Of a stretch of DNA of 64,000 bases, positions 9,501 through 17,998 are shown piece after piece. A program made the position numbers and the translations under genes. The first letter of the stretch is position 1; each line of letters begins with the position of its first letter. This DNA is from Pseudomonas japonica (GTDB lineage Bacteria; Pseudomonadota; Gammaproteobacteria; Pseudomonadales; Pseudomonadaceae), in NCBI RefSeq assembly GCF_900188455.1, contig NZ_FZOL01000011.1, forward strand, positions 124,001-188,000. The letters run 5' to 3'. Below the pieces are notes generated by a model that was not told the origin of the DNA, searched no databases, and saw only the letters and a list, made by a program, of their open reading frames with translations.

Positions 9501-9781
9501 GCAGCGACGGCAAGGTCGTCGCCTGGGGTGCCCCGGAAGCGGGTGGCAACACGGCTCCCGTTGTCGGGCAACTGGTCGACGTGCGAGCGGTCTATGGCAA
9601 CGCCAATGCCTTCACCGCACTGACCCGGGATGGCCGGGTAGTGACCTGGGGCATCCCGGGCGGTGGCGGCAACAGCAGTGGCGTGCAACCGCAACTGGCC
9701 GGCAAGGTCACGGCGCGGCGCCTGCTGCCCGTCGACGAAGCGCGGGCCTTGTTCGGCGATACCTCATCGGATGCGCAATGA
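6509..9781 (+). CDS. Ig-like repeat / RCC1-propeller protein, paralogue 2
   Basis: 1090 residues from ATG 6509 (GGATTGGAGAACCCTC ribosome site), starting MSTDENAPLNLDPILIPGLI. Five Ig-like repeats, the GPLRIMGARWLAS junction domain and about nine WG repeats. The junction carries TTWLDAKPWLKLYTRNNTEA and MRDEVMSGPTRVVDMVGWGL, a variant shared only with paralogue 3. The final repeats through the C-terminus (LPVDEARALFGDTSSDAQ) are essentially identical to paralogue 3, and the identity continues into the downstream REP element, so the two 3' halves are a recent duplication or conversion. There is no export signal. Function is unknown. Confidence 0.8.
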   Translation: MSTDENAPLNLDPILIPGLIVPVQTDGADGGVNYHLLHVTEGGLLVEVQAYLNMQANDWIEVFWGDKSSPVAGGLVLPEDVGNRFGLFILPDRIAEGISDVWARVTRSGGGNGGESPPLPVLVRSVFPGGTDPDPDLPGHQNLPAPEPELPPGGIIDEEAAKNGVKVTISSYPNMRVFDRITFSWGGEFLQHDVTQAEVDAGSLEILVTEDTILAAGDSDTLALVYRVRDEVHNISSDWSLRTIIEVEVGQGLFNAPIIENPDPAADPYDVIDLELLGDADLLVEVHAAQEGDLLIGDVVKLAWTGTTAQGETITVDLPEQTVLRLPSNLKFYIPNADVIRLGRGRCVASYAVTRDDSPAGVSKRTFATFLGEEQRLPKPTVSDAVDGVLDPTLSATTVTVPGDALEAGDSVLLTWFGIRANGTPLVESIRRSISGSGAGKPLSIPIDGATLIAPLDGGTLSVYYSVEKQSGLLLESDREQLRVGEARAELPAPFTRPPAQDGALDPADLPEELEIVIAPWPDMAAGQTVYMVWSASSGPHIDDFIPIGPSMVGQEVVFYLERAQVEANLGADIELSYRVESQGEPTRISEIARFRIGARQGVGDGPLRIMGARWLASSSSITGSSRTLTALHDETLAPMVAEWRYEGDEEWTASTTWLDAKPWLKLYTRNNTEAWESRPANIIGNGTYSTSNIAYAAFVAMRDEVMSGPTRVVDMVGWGLPEYGGALGIMANLRSVVEITSSTTAFAARQTDGSVGCWGRLNDFNTPGTVSGTFDLVRSNAHAFVGRRPNGELFAWGHTGYGVPVPGHVLQHKDYIELRGATYAFAGLRASGHVVAWGNPDMGGQLRQGQETLDDIVEIVSNQGAFAAIREHAGGRSVIAWGDLSRGGMVPDDIARLTNVRSICGGVYNAFCILLDSGEVRAWPLTAEAGQVPDDIAALSNVVEVTANNHAFCARLSDNRVVAWGNPTNGGKLTDEVAGKSNIVQVSSAMVSFAALCSDGKVVAWGAPEAGGNTAPVVGQLVDVRAVYGNANAFTALTRDGRVVTWGIPGGGGNSSGVQPQLAGKVTARRLLPVDEARALFGDTSSDAQ

Positions 9782-9797
9782 GCTGGCATTGAACCCC

Positions 9798-9926
9798 GTA
9801 GGAGCTGGCTTGCCTGCGATCGGCTGCGAAGCAGTCGTAAAATCGGTATCCACGGTGTGCCAGGCACACTGCGGATTCAGGATTTACGACGGCTTCGCCG
9901 CCGATCGCAGGCAAGCCAGCTCCTAC
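9798..9926. repeat. REP palindrome
   Basis: Same outer arms as at 6173. The inner left arm reads GGCTGCGAAGCAGTCGTAAA instead of GGCGGCGCAGCCGTCGTAAA. It is nearly identical to the element at 13379. It occupies most of the 320-bp gap between paralogues 2 and 3 and is followed by a single 31-bp hairpin unit (9922-9952). Confidence 0.85.
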
Positions 9927-10012
9927 AACAACCATTGGCAAACAGGCATTCGTACAAATCGCCTCAAGGCATCTCCTTGAATCCCCAACCCTTTCCCCGT
10001 CACACCCGCCCT

Positions 10013-10060
10013 ACCTGTCATTTCTGCCAGTTGTGCGCCCCGCCTCACTGGTTCTTCAAT
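10013..10060 (+). promoter_or_regulatory. promoter of paralogue 3 with LuxR-box-like operator
   Basis: ACCTGTCATTTCTGCCAGTT (core 10015-10030), TTGTGC 10031-10036, 18-bp spacer, TTCAAT 10055-10060; start codon at 10102. If transcription starts about 7 bp after the -10, the box is centred near -44, close to the usual -42.5 for LuxR-type activators. Confidence 0.65.
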
Positions 10061-10101
10061 CTGCTCAGCCCCCTCGGCCCCCACAGGATTGGAGAACCCT
10101 C

Positions 10102-13100
10102 ATGACCACCGATGAAATCACTCCCCTGAACCTCGACCCCATCCTCATCCCCAGCCTGATCATCCCGGTACAGACCGAAGGCGCCGTCGGCGGGGTCAAT
10201 TACGGCATGCTGACCTCCCACGAAAACGGCCTGCTGGTCCAGATCCCGGCCTACCTCAACATGCAGGAAGGCGACTCGATCGAGGTGTTCTGGGGCGATG
10301 AGACCTCTCCCGTCGCCTCCGAGCGGATCCTTGACGAGCACGTCGGCAATCCCTTCAGCCTGTTCATCCGCGCCAACCGCATTCCCGACGGGGTCGACGA
10401 TGTCTGGTACGTGATCACCCGGGCCGGCAGCGGCAACAAGGAATCGTCCACGCCCATCGGTATCCTGGTGCGCACCGCCTTCCCCGGCGGCACCGATCCC
10501 GAGCCCGACCTGCCCGGTCACCAGCGGCTGCTGCCGCCGCAACCGGAGACCGACTTCATCGACGAGGAGGCGGCGAAAAACGGCGTCAAGGTCACGGTCC
10601 AGGCCTACCCCAACATGCGCCGGTTCGACCGCATCACCCTGAGCTGGGGCGGTGAACTCCTGCCGCATGAGGTGACCCAGGACGAAGTGGATGCCGGTTC
10701 GCTGGAGATCCTGGTCAGCGAAACCACCATCCTCGCCGCTGGCGACAGCGACGAACTGGTACTGGTCTACCGGGTCCGGGACGAGGTGCACAACACCTCC
10801 AGCGACTGGTCGTTGCGCACGATCATCCAGGTGGAAGTCGGTCAGGGCCTGTTCAACGCACCGATGATCGAGAACCCCGATCCGAATGCCGACCCCTACG
10901 ATGTGATCGACCTCGACCTGCTCGGCGACGACGACCTGATCGTCAGCGTCTACGCCGAGCCCGAAGGCAAGTTGCAGATCGACGACGTGGTCAGGCTGAC
11001 CTGGATCGGCACCACCGCCCAGGGCGAGACGATCACCGTCGAGCCGCCGGAAAAGACCGTGGCGCGGATTCCCATCAACCTGGAATTCCCCATCCCCAAT
11101 GCCGATGTACGCGCCCTCGGCCGTGGCCGCGCCGTGGCCTCCCACCGCGTGACCCGTGACGGCAGCGACGCCGGGGCCTCGAAACGTACCTTCGCCACCT
11201 TCCTCGGCGAAGAACAGCGCCTGCCCAAGCCGACGGTGCCCGATGCGGTGAATGGCGTGCTCGATCCAACCCTCGCCGAAACCACGGTCATCGTCCCCGG
11301 TGATGCCCTGGAATCCGGCGACTATGTCCGGCTGGTCTGGCTCGGCACCCGCGCCAACGGCAGCCCGCTGCTGCACGAAGACGAACGCTCGGTCAGCGGC
11401 AACGGGGCCGGCAAGCCGATGACTTTCAGCATCCCCGCCACAGCGATCGCGCCTCTGGATGGCGGCACCCTCAGCGTCTACTACAGCGTGGAAAAAAGCC
11501 CGGACCTCAAGCTTGAGTCCGAGCGCGAACACCTGACCGTCGGCGAGGCCCGCGATCAGTTGCCGCCGCCCTTCACCCGCCCCGCCTCGGAGGATGGCGT
11601 GCTCGACCCCGAAGACCTGCCGGCGTACCTGCAAATCGTCATCCCGCCGTGGCCAGGAATGCACGACGAGCAGACCGTGCATGTCTTCTGGCGCGCCAGC
11701 ATCGGCCTGGATTACTACGACTTCATTCCGATCAGTGCGCCGCTGGTTGGCCGGGAAGTGGTTTTCCACCTGGACCGGACGCATGTCGAGGCGAACCTGG
11801 GGGCAGATATCGAGCTCTCGTATCGGGTGGAAAGTCCGGGAGAAACGGACCAGGTGTCCGAGATCGCCGCGTTCGCCATCGGCGCCCGCCAGGGGGTCGG
11901 CGACGGGCCACTGCGGATCATGGGCGCCCGCCGGCTGACCAGCAGTTGGGCGGTCAAGGGATCATCGCGCATGCTCACCGCCCTGCATGACGAAACCCTG
12001 GCGCCGATGGTCGCCGAATGGCGCTACGAGGGCGACGAGGACTGGACCACCAGCACCACCTGGATCGACACGAAACCCTGGCTGAAGCTCTATACCCGCA
12101 ACAACACCGAGGCCTGGGAGTCCCGGCCTGCCAATATCGTCGGCAATGGCACCTATTACACATACAACACCGCAAACGCAGCCTTCGTCGCGATGCGTGA
12201 CGAGGTCATGAGCGGTCCGACTCGGGTGGTCGACATGGTCGGCTGGGGGCTTCCCCAATACGGGGGCACACTGGGCATCATGGCCAATCTCCAGAGCGTG
12301 GTGGAGATCAGTTCCTCCCTGAGCGCCTTCGCCGCCCGCCAGACCGATGGCTCGGTCGGCTGCTGGGGCACCCTGAGCGGCTTCAGAACGCCGGCGACCG
12401 TTTCCGGCACGTTCGACCTGGTCAGGAGCAACACCCATGCCTTCGTCGGCCGCAGACCCAACGGCGAACTGTTCTCCTGGGGCCATCGCAACTATGGCGT
12501 GCCCGTGCCCGATCATGTCCTGCAGCACAAGGACTATGTCGAGCTGTTTGGAACAGTAGGCGCCTTCGCCGGACTTCGGGCCAGCGGCCATGTCGTGGCC
12601 TGGGGCAATCCGGACATGGGCGGACAGTTGCGTCAGGGTCAGGAGACCCTGGATGACATCGTCGAGATCGCCAGCAACCAGAGCGCCTTCGCCGCGATAC
12701 GCGAGCATGCCGGCGGCAGGAGCGTAATTGCCTGGGGCAGCACCTATTTCGGTGGCATGGTGCCCGACGACATCGCCAGACTCACCAACGTCAGGTCGAT
12801 CTGCAGCGGCGTCCAGAATGCGTTCTGCATCCTGCTGGACAGTGGAGAGGTGAAGGCCTGGCCTTCCAATACCGAGGGCGGCCAGGTACCGAGTGACATC
12901 GCCGGCCTGAGCAACGTGGTGGAGGTGACGGGCAACTTTTATGCGTTCTGTGCGCGATTGAGCGATAACCGGGTGGTGGCATGGGGCAACTCGACCAAAG
13001 GCGGCAGGCTCACCAACGAAGTCAGCGGCAAGTCCAATATCGTCCAGGTCAGCAGTGGCACGGCAGCGTTCGCCGCGCTGTGCAGCGACGGCAAGGTCGT

Positions 13101-13362
13101 CGCCTGGGGGGCCAAGGAGGCAGGTGGCAGCACGGCTTCCGTCGCCGGACAACTGGTCGACGTGCGAGCGGTCTATGGCAACGCCAATGCCTTCACCGCG
13201 CTGACCCGGGATGGCCGGGTAGTGACCTGGGGCATCCCGGGCGGTGGCGGCAACAGCAGTGGCGTGCAACCGCAACTGGCCGGCAAGGTCACGGCGCGGC
13301 GCCTGCTGCCCGTCGACGAGGCCCGGGCGTTGTTCGGCGATACCTCATCGGATGCGCAATGA
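10102..13362 (+). CDS. Ig-like repeat / RCC1-propeller protein, paralogue 3
   Basis: 1086 residues from ATG 10102 (MTTDEITPLNLDPILIPSLI). Same architecture as its neighbours: five Ig-like repeats, junction domain, RCC1/WG repeats. The N-terminal repeat has its own sequence (NYGMLTSHENGLLVQIPAYL). Repeat 3 (DGKLQIDDVVRLTW-like, LEFPIPNADVRALGRGRAVA) is nearly identical to paralogue 6. Repeats 4-5 (YVRLVWLGTRANGSPLLHE; VFWRASIGLDYYDFIPISAP) are nearly identical to paralogue 5. The junction and the last repeats match paralogue 2. The gene is thus a patchwork of its sisters. No signal peptide. Function is unknown. Confidence 0.8.
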   Translation: MTTDEITPLNLDPILIPSLIIPVQTEGAVGGVNYGMLTSHENGLLVQIPAYLNMQEGDSIEVFWGDETSPVASERILDEHVGNPFSLFIRANRIPDGVDDVWYVITRAGSGNKESSTPIGILVRTAFPGGTDPEPDLPGHQRLLPPQPETDFIDEEAAKNGVKVTVQAYPNMRRFDRITLSWGGELLPHEVTQDEVDAGSLEILVSETTILAAGDSDELVLVYRVRDEVHNTSSDWSLRTIIQVEVGQGLFNAPMIENPDPNADPYDVIDLDLLGDDDLIVSVYAEPEGKLQIDDVVRLTWIGTTAQGETITVEPPEKTVARIPINLEFPIPNADVRALGRGRAVASHRVTRDGSDAGASKRTFATFLGEEQRLPKPTVPDAVNGVLDPTLAETTVIVPGDALESGDYVRLVWLGTRANGSPLLHEDERSVSGNGAGKPMTFSIPATAIAPLDGGTLSVYYSVEKSPDLKLESEREHLTVGEARDQLPPPFTRPASEDGVLDPEDLPAYLQIVIPPWPGMHDEQTVHVFWRASIGLDYYDFIPISAPLVGREVVFHLDRTHVEANLGADIELSYRVESPGETDQVSEIAAFAIGARQGVGDGPLRIMGARRLTSSWAVKGSSRMLTALHDETLAPMVAEWRYEGDEDWTTSTTWIDTKPWLKLYTRNNTEAWESRPANIVGNGTYYTYNTANAAFVAMRDEVMSGPTRVVDMVGWGLPQYGGTLGIMANLQSVVEISSSLSAFAARQTDGSVGCWGTLSGFRTPATVSGTFDLVRSNTHAFVGRRPNGELFSWGHRNYGVPVPDHVLQHKDYVELFGTVGAFAGLRASGHVVAWGNPDMGGQLRQGQETLDDIVEIASNQSAFAAIREHAGGRSVIAWGSTYFGGMVPDDIARLTNVRSICSGVQNAFCILLDSGEVKAWPSNTEGGQVPSDIAGLSNVVEVTGNFYAFCARLSDNRVVAWGNSTKGGRLTNEVSGKSNIVQVSSGTAAFAALCSDGKVVAWGAKEAGGSTASVAGQLVDVRAVYGNANAFTALTRDGRVVTWGIPGGGGNSSGVQPQLAGKVTARRLLPVDEARALFGDTSSDAQ

Positions 13363-13378
13363 GCTGGCATTGAATCCC

Positions 13379-13507
13379 GTAGGAGCTGGCTTGCCTGCGA
13401 TCGGCTGCGAAGCAGTCGTAAAATCGGTATCCACGGTGTGCCAGGCCCACTGCGGATTCAGGATTTACGACGGCTGCGCCGCCGATCGCAGGCAAGCCAG
13501 CTCCTAC
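13379..13507. repeat. REP palindrome
   Basis: Near-copy of the element at 9798, including the GGCTGCGAAGCAGTCGTAAA inner arm, placed the same distance after the upstream stop codon. It supports duplication of the 3' half of paralogue 2 or 3 together with its flank. Confidence 0.85.
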
Positions 13508-13564
13508 AACAACCATTGCCAGGCACACCAATGCCTACGACAGCCATTGGCAAACAGGCATTCA
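13503..13564 (+). repeat. 31-bp hairpin tandem repeat, two units
   Basis: Same two-unit arrangement as before paralogue 2. It overlaps the last 5 bp of the REP element. Confidence 0.7.
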
Positions 13565-13624
13565 TACAAATCGCCTCGCGGCATCTCCTTGAATCCCCAA
13601 CCCTTTCCCCATCACACCCGCCCT

Positions 13625-13672
13625 ACCTGTCATTTCTGCCAGTTGTGCGCCCCACCTCACTGGCTCTTCAAT
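13625..13672 (+). promoter_or_regulatory. promoter of paralogue 4 with LuxR-box-like operator
   Basis: ACCTGTCATTTCTGCCAGTT (core 13627-13642), TTGTGC 13643-13648, 18-bp spacer, TTCAAT 13667-13672; start codon at 13714. Confidence 0.65.
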
Positions 13673-13713
13673 CTGCTCAGCCCCCTCGGCCCCGACAGGA
13701 TTGGAGAACCGTC

Positions 13714-16700
13714 ATGACCACCGATGAAAACGCTCCCCTGAACCTCGACCCCGTCCTTATCCCCGGCATGATCATCCCGGTACAGACCGACGGTGCCGTC
13801 GGCGGAGTCAATTACAACCTGCTGCATGTCAACGAAGGTGGCCTGCTGGTCCAGGTCCAGCCCTACCTGAACATGGAGAGCGGCGACTGGGTCGAGGTGT
13901 TCTGGGGTGACCCCAGCGAGCCCGTAGCCGGCGAACTGGTCTTGCCGGAACATGTCGGCGAAAAATTCGGCCTGTTCATCCCCCCCGATCGCATCGCCGA
14001 AGGTATCAGCGATGTCTGGGCCCGGGTCACCCGCTCCGGCGGCGGCAACGGCGGCGAATCCGTGCCCATCGGCATCCTCGTGCGCAGCGTGTTCCCCGGC
14101 GGCACCGATCCCGAACCCGACCTGCCCGGCCATCAGAACCTCCCTGCCCCGGAACCCGAGCTGCCTCCCGGCGGCATCATCGATGAAGAGGCCGCGAAGA
14201 ACGGCGTCAAGGTCACCATCAGCAGCTACCCCAACATGCGCGTCTTCGACCGCATCACCTTCAGTTGGGGCGGCGAGTTTCTGCAGCATGACGTGACCCA
14301 GGCCGAGGTCGACGCCGGCTCCCTGGAAATCCTGGTCACCGAAGAAACCATCCTCGCCGCCGGCGACAGCAACGAACTGGCGCTGGTCTACCGCGTGCGC
14401 GACGAAGTACACAACGTCTCCAGCGACTGGTCGCTGCGCACCATCATCGAGGTGGAAGTCGGTCAGGGCCTGTTCAACGCACCGATGATCGAGAACCCCG
14501 ACCCGGATGCCGACCCCTACGACGTCATCGACCTCGACCTGCTCGGCGACGACGACCTGCTGGTCAGCGTGCTGGTTGCCGAAGGTGGACAACTGATGGT
14601 CGGCGACGTGGCCGCGCTGAAGTGGGTCGGCACCACCGCGCAGGGCCAGCCGATCATCTTCGAGCCCGAACCGCAGAGCGTGCCGAGGATTCCGACGGCG
14701 GTGACCTTCCCGATTCCCAATGCCGACATCCGCCAACTGGGACGGGGTCGGGGGGTCGCCTCCTATTCGGTGACCCGCGACGACAGCGCGGCCGGTGTAT
14801 CCAAGCGCAGGTTCGCCACCTTCCTCGGCGAGGAACAACGCCTGCCCAAGCCCACGGTCAGCGATGCCGTGAATGGCGTACTCGACCCGACCCTCGCCGA
14901 GACCACCGTCATCGTCCCAGGCGATGCGCTGGAAGCCGGCGACGTACTGTTCGTCACCTGGCTGGGCACCCGGGCCAATGGCTCGCCGCTGCTGGAAGAG
15001 TTCCGCCAGCAGATCAGCGGCGGCAATGCAGGCAAGCCGGTGATCATCCCCATTCCGGGCGCCACGCTTATCGCGCCGCTGAACGGCGGCACCCTCGTCG
15101 TCTACTACCGGCTCATCAAGTCCTCCGGCCTAGAACTCGACTCCGAACGCGAGCACCTGAGCGTCGGCGAAGCCCGCGCCGAACTGCCCGCCCCCACCAC
15201 GCGCCCAGCGGCGGAAGACGGCCTGCTCGACCCCGAGGACCTGCCGGCGCAACTGCAGATCATCGTCCCGCCCTGGCCCGGCATGCAGGACGGGCAGACC
15301 CTGCGCCTGCTCTGGCGCGCCAGCAGTGGCCCGCAGCATGACGACTACATGCCCATCAGCGTGCCGATGGAAGGGTATGAGGTGGTGTTCCTGCTGGACC
15401 GCAGCCATGTCGAAGCCAACCTCGGCGCGGAGGTCGAGATCAGCTACCGGGTGGAAACTCCTGGCGAGGCGGACCAGGTGTCCGAGGTCGCCAGCCTGCG
15501 CGTCGACACCCGTACCGACGCTGGCAGCGGTCCACTGCGAATCATGGGCGCGCGCTACAGCATGGCGAAATGGCGTGGCACCTCCAGCCCCCAGATGCTC
15601 ACCGCATTGCACGATGACACCCTGGAGCCGATGCGCGCCCAGTGGCGCTACGAAGACGAACAGGACTGGATCTCGGCGACCGAATGGAACGACCACAAAC
15701 CCTGGCTCAAGCTCTACGTGCGCAACAACAGCCAAACCTGGGAATGCCGGCCAGCCAATATCATCGGCAGCGGGACCAATGCCTCCCATTGCGCAGCCAT
15801 CGCCCTGCGCGATGAAGTCATGGGCGACGACGGGCCGGAAGTCGACATGGTGGCCTGGGGCAGTCCGGATGTGGGTGGCCAACTGAACGACAACCTGATC
15901 GCGGTCAAGCAGGTGGCGGAGGTGACCGCCGCCGGCTTTGCCTTCGCGGCGCGGCTGCGCGACGGCAATGTGCTGTGCTGGGGCAACCCGCGCTATGGCG
16001 GCAGCCCTGCCGTGATCAACGGTGACTTCGTCCAGGTCAGGAGCAACTTCTTCGCGTTCGTAGCGCGGAACAGGGATGGCGAGTTGTTCGCCTGGGGTGA
16101 GGACCCGTCGGTGCCGATTCCGCAGCGGGTTCTGCAGTACAAGGACTACGTCGACCTGTATGGCGCATCGAGAGCCTTGGCCGCGCGCCGCGCAAGTGGC
16201 CATATCGTGGCCTGGGGCGAGCCGACCCAGGGCGGACAACTGCAACCGGGACAGGAGCGCTACGACGATATCCTCGACGTCATGGGCAACAACGGCGGAT
16301 TCGCCGCATTGCGCGGCAGCGGCAATACCCGCAGCGTGATTGCCTGGGGCGCCAGCGGTAACGTGCCCAGCGAGATCGCTGACCTGACCAACATTCGTAC
16401 ACTCGGCGCCGCTACCTCCGATGCCTTCTGCGTCCTGCTGGAAACAGGCGAGGTGAAGGCCTGGCCCAAGACTGCCATGGGAGGCCTGATTCCGGACGAT
16501 ATCGAGCAGGTGAAGAACGTGGTGGAGGTGACGTCCACCCTCTCGGCGTTCTGCGCTCGGCTGAGCAGTGGCCGGGTAGTCGCCTGGGGCGACCCGAATA
16601 ATGGCGGGAACCTTACCGATGAAGTGCTTGGCAGATCGGACATCGTCCAGGTCATCGGCAACCACATGGCGTTCGCCGCACTGTGCCGCGACGGCAGCGT

Positions 16701-16962
16701 CGTCACCTGGGGCGCACGGTCAAGCGGCGGCGACAGCTCCCTCGTTGCTGGTCAACTGATCGATGTGCGCGCCATCTATTCCGCCCTCAACAGTTTTGCC
16801 GCAGTGACTGGGGACGGCCGGGTCGTGACCTGGGGCTTACAGAGCGGTGCCGGCAACAGCGACGAAGCCCAGCCCGAACTCACCGGCAAAGTCACCACCG
16901 GCCGCCTTCTTTCGACCCGCGAGGCCAGAGCCGTGGCCCGGAACCGGAGGCTGGACGGTTGA
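13714..16962 (+). CDS. Ig-like repeat / RCC1-propeller protein, paralogue 4
   Basis: 1082 residues from ATG 13714, starting MTTDENAPLNLDPVLIPGMI. The first about 250 residues (repeats 1-2, for example LLVQVQPYLNMESGDWVEVF) are almost identical to paralogue 5. Repeat 3 (VLVAEGGQLMVGDVAALKWV) is private to this gene. Repeat 4 ends VVYYRLIKSSGLELDSERE, shared with paralogue 6. The junction domain is GPLRIMGARYSMAKWRGTS with QDWISATEWNDHKPWLKLYV. The propeller repeats are clearly diverged from the others (VVAWGDPNNGGNLTDEV; ALNSFAAVTGDGRVVTWG). The stop is followed by a 376-bp gap holding the DUF6124-type leader. No export signal is seen. Confidence 0.8.
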   Translation: MTTDENAPLNLDPVLIPGMIIPVQTDGAVGGVNYNLLHVNEGGLLVQVQPYLNMESGDWVEVFWGDPSEPVAGELVLPEHVGEKFGLFIPPDRIAEGISDVWARVTRSGGGNGGESVPIGILVRSVFPGGTDPEPDLPGHQNLPAPEPELPPGGIIDEEAAKNGVKVTISSYPNMRVFDRITFSWGGEFLQHDVTQAEVDAGSLEILVTEETILAAGDSNELALVYRVRDEVHNVSSDWSLRTIIEVEVGQGLFNAPMIENPDPDADPYDVIDLDLLGDDDLLVSVLVAEGGQLMVGDVAALKWVGTTAQGQPIIFEPEPQSVPRIPTAVTFPIPNADIRQLGRGRGVASYSVTRDDSAAGVSKRRFATFLGEEQRLPKPTVSDAVNGVLDPTLAETTVIVPGDALEAGDVLFVTWLGTRANGSPLLEEFRQQISGGNAGKPVIIPIPGATLIAPLNGGTLVVYYRLIKSSGLELDSEREHLSVGEARAELPAPTTRPAAEDGLLDPEDLPAQLQIIVPPWPGMQDGQTLRLLWRASSGPQHDDYMPISVPMEGYEVVFLLDRSHVEANLGAEVEISYRVETPGEADQVSEVASLRVDTRTDAGSGPLRIMGARYSMAKWRGTSSPQMLTALHDDTLEPMRAQWRYEDEQDWISATEWNDHKPWLKLYVRNNSQTWECRPANIIGSGTNASHCAAIALRDEVMGDDGPEVDMVAWGSPDVGGQLNDNLIAVKQVAEVTAAGFAFAARLRDGNVLCWGNPRYGGSPAVINGDFVQVRSNFFAFVARNRDGELFAWGEDPSVPIPQRVLQYKDYVDLYGASRALAARRASGHIVAWGEPTQGGQLQPGQERYDDILDVMGNNGGFAALRGSGNTRSVIAWGASGNVPSEIADLTNIRTLGAATSDAFCVLLETGEVKAWPKTAMGGLIPDDIEQVKNVVEVTSTLSAFCARLSSGRVVAWGDPNNGGNLTDEVLGRSDIVQVIGNHMAFAALCRDGSVVTWGARSSGGDSSLVAGQLIDVRAIYSALNSFAAVTGDGRVVTWGLQSGAGNSDEAQPELTGKVTTGRLLSTREARAVARNRRLDG

Positions 16963-17020
16963 AGTGCCTGGAGCCGGCGGGTCGGTGTGTCGCCCCGTCG
17001 GCCCCACCCTGCTGCGAAAT

Positions 17021-17175
17021 CTGTCGCATCCCGCCACGAAAATTCACCTATCTCCGACTTTCTTGTAGGCAATTTCCCAAGCATACTCCCCGCCCCCGCC
17101 TGGTGGTTGCGTACCTCGGAAACGCTGCCTAATCTCCGCCGGTCGTTGCCAAATCAACGACCGGATTAGCAGTCC
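17021..17175 (+). other. conserved leader of the DUF6124-type module, with hairpin
   Basis: This block precedes the small gene at 17339 and has a second, partly deleted copy at 5909. It contains the perfect hairpin CCGGTCGTT (17139-17147) / AACGACCGG (17156-17164), followed by ATTAGCAGTCCGAA. I recall very similar leaders before DUF6124 genes across Pseudomonas, so this is probably a conserved promoter or leader RNA. Its function is unknown to me. Confidence 0.5.
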
Positions 17176-17338
17176 GAACTACGAGTTCCCATCAGCAACC
17201 TGTCATGGCGGCTGTGCGTGGGGCACTTTCGAGTGCGCCGGGATTCTCGTAGCCCGGTCTGCTAACCCGCGTACAGTCGCCACCCATTCGTTTAGCAGCG
17301 ATAGGTGGCCGATCCGCTTCCACTACGAGAGATCCGCC

Positions 17339-17584
17339 ATGAAAAAACTTGTCCCCGATCCGCCCCCTATCCTCTGCATCAAACCCGGCCTCACCCATGA
17401 CCAGGCCATCCGCCTCGCCGACGAGCACCTGAACAGCGCCCTCTGCGCCCTGAGCAAACTGCCCCTGCAATCCAGGCCCCGCGACCAGGCCTCGCTCGAA
17501 GGGGCGGAAATCGAGCTGCGCATCGGCCAGGCCCTGCTCAAGGTTGCCCAGGCCGAAACCACGGTCAGCGTGCCGGTCCTCTAG
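17339..17584 (+). CDS. small DUF6124-type protein
   Basis: 81 residues, MKKLVPDPPPILCIKPGLTH at the N-terminus, then a predicted helical stretch with RLADEHLNSALCALSKLP and a C-terminal helix LRIGQALLKVAQAETTV. It has the character of the small Pseudomonas proteins grouped as DUF6124: a Pro-rich start after MK(K), an aspartate/leucine-rich amphipathic core, and the typical leader DNA. There is no signal peptide or membrane helix. GAGAG lies 8 bp before the ATG. The family has no established function. It sits alone between paralogues 4 and 5, and a decayed copy follows paralogue 1, so the module may have been copied along with the array. Confidence 0.6.
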   Translation: MKKLVPDPPPILCIKPGLTHDQAIRLADEHLNSALCALSKLPLQSRPRDQASLEGAEIELRIGQALLKVAQAETTVSVPVL

Positions 17585-17601
17585 GTAACTGGACTGGCAC
17601 T

Positions 17602-17730
17602 GTAGGAGCTGGCTTGCCTGCGATCGGCGGCGCAGCCGTCGTAAAACCGGTATCCACGGTGTGTCAGGTTCACTGTGGATTCAGGATTTACGACGGCTGC
17701 GCCGCCGATCGCAGGCAAGCCAGCTCCTAC
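17602..17730. repeat. REP palindrome
   Basis: Same family as at 6173, with intact GGCGGCGCAGCCGTCGTAAA inner arms. It starts 17 bp after the DUF6124-type stop codon and begins the 414-bp gap before paralogue 5. Confidence 0.85.
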
Positions 17731-17850
17731 AACAACCATTGGCAGGCACGCCAATGCCTACAGCAGCCATTGGCAGGCACACCAACGCCTACAGCAGCCA
17801 TTGGCAGGCAATGCCAACACCTACAACAACCATTGGCAAACAGGCATTCG
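17726..17850 (+). repeat. 31-bp hairpin tandem repeat, four units
   Basis: Units of 31, 31, 32 and 31 bp start at 17726, 17757, 17788 and 17820. The first contains the perfect inverted repeat CATTGGC-AGGCAC-GCCAATG. This is the longest of the five arrays found upstream of paralogues 2-6. Units abut without spacers, so this is not a CRISPR. Confidence 0.75.
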
Positions 17851-17910
17851 TACAAATCGCCGCGCGGCATCTCCTTGAATCCCCTGCCCTTTCCCCGTCA
17901 CACCCGCCCT

Positions 17911-17958
17911 ACCTGTCATTTCTGCCAGTTGTGCGCCCCGCCTCACTGGCTCTTCAAT
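17911..17958 (+). promoter_or_regulatory. promoter of paralogue 5 with LuxR-box-like operator
   Basis: ACCTGTCATTTCTGCCAGTT (core 17913-17928), TTGTGC 17929-17934, 18-bp spacer, TTCAAT 17953-17958; start codon at 17999. Confidence 0.65.
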
Positions 17959-17998
17959 CTGCTCAGCCCCTCGGCCCCCACAGGATTGGAGAACCCTC

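Noticed and set aside
17726..17850. CRISPR array
   Set aside because: The 31-bp units abut directly with no unique spacers and no cas genes are present.
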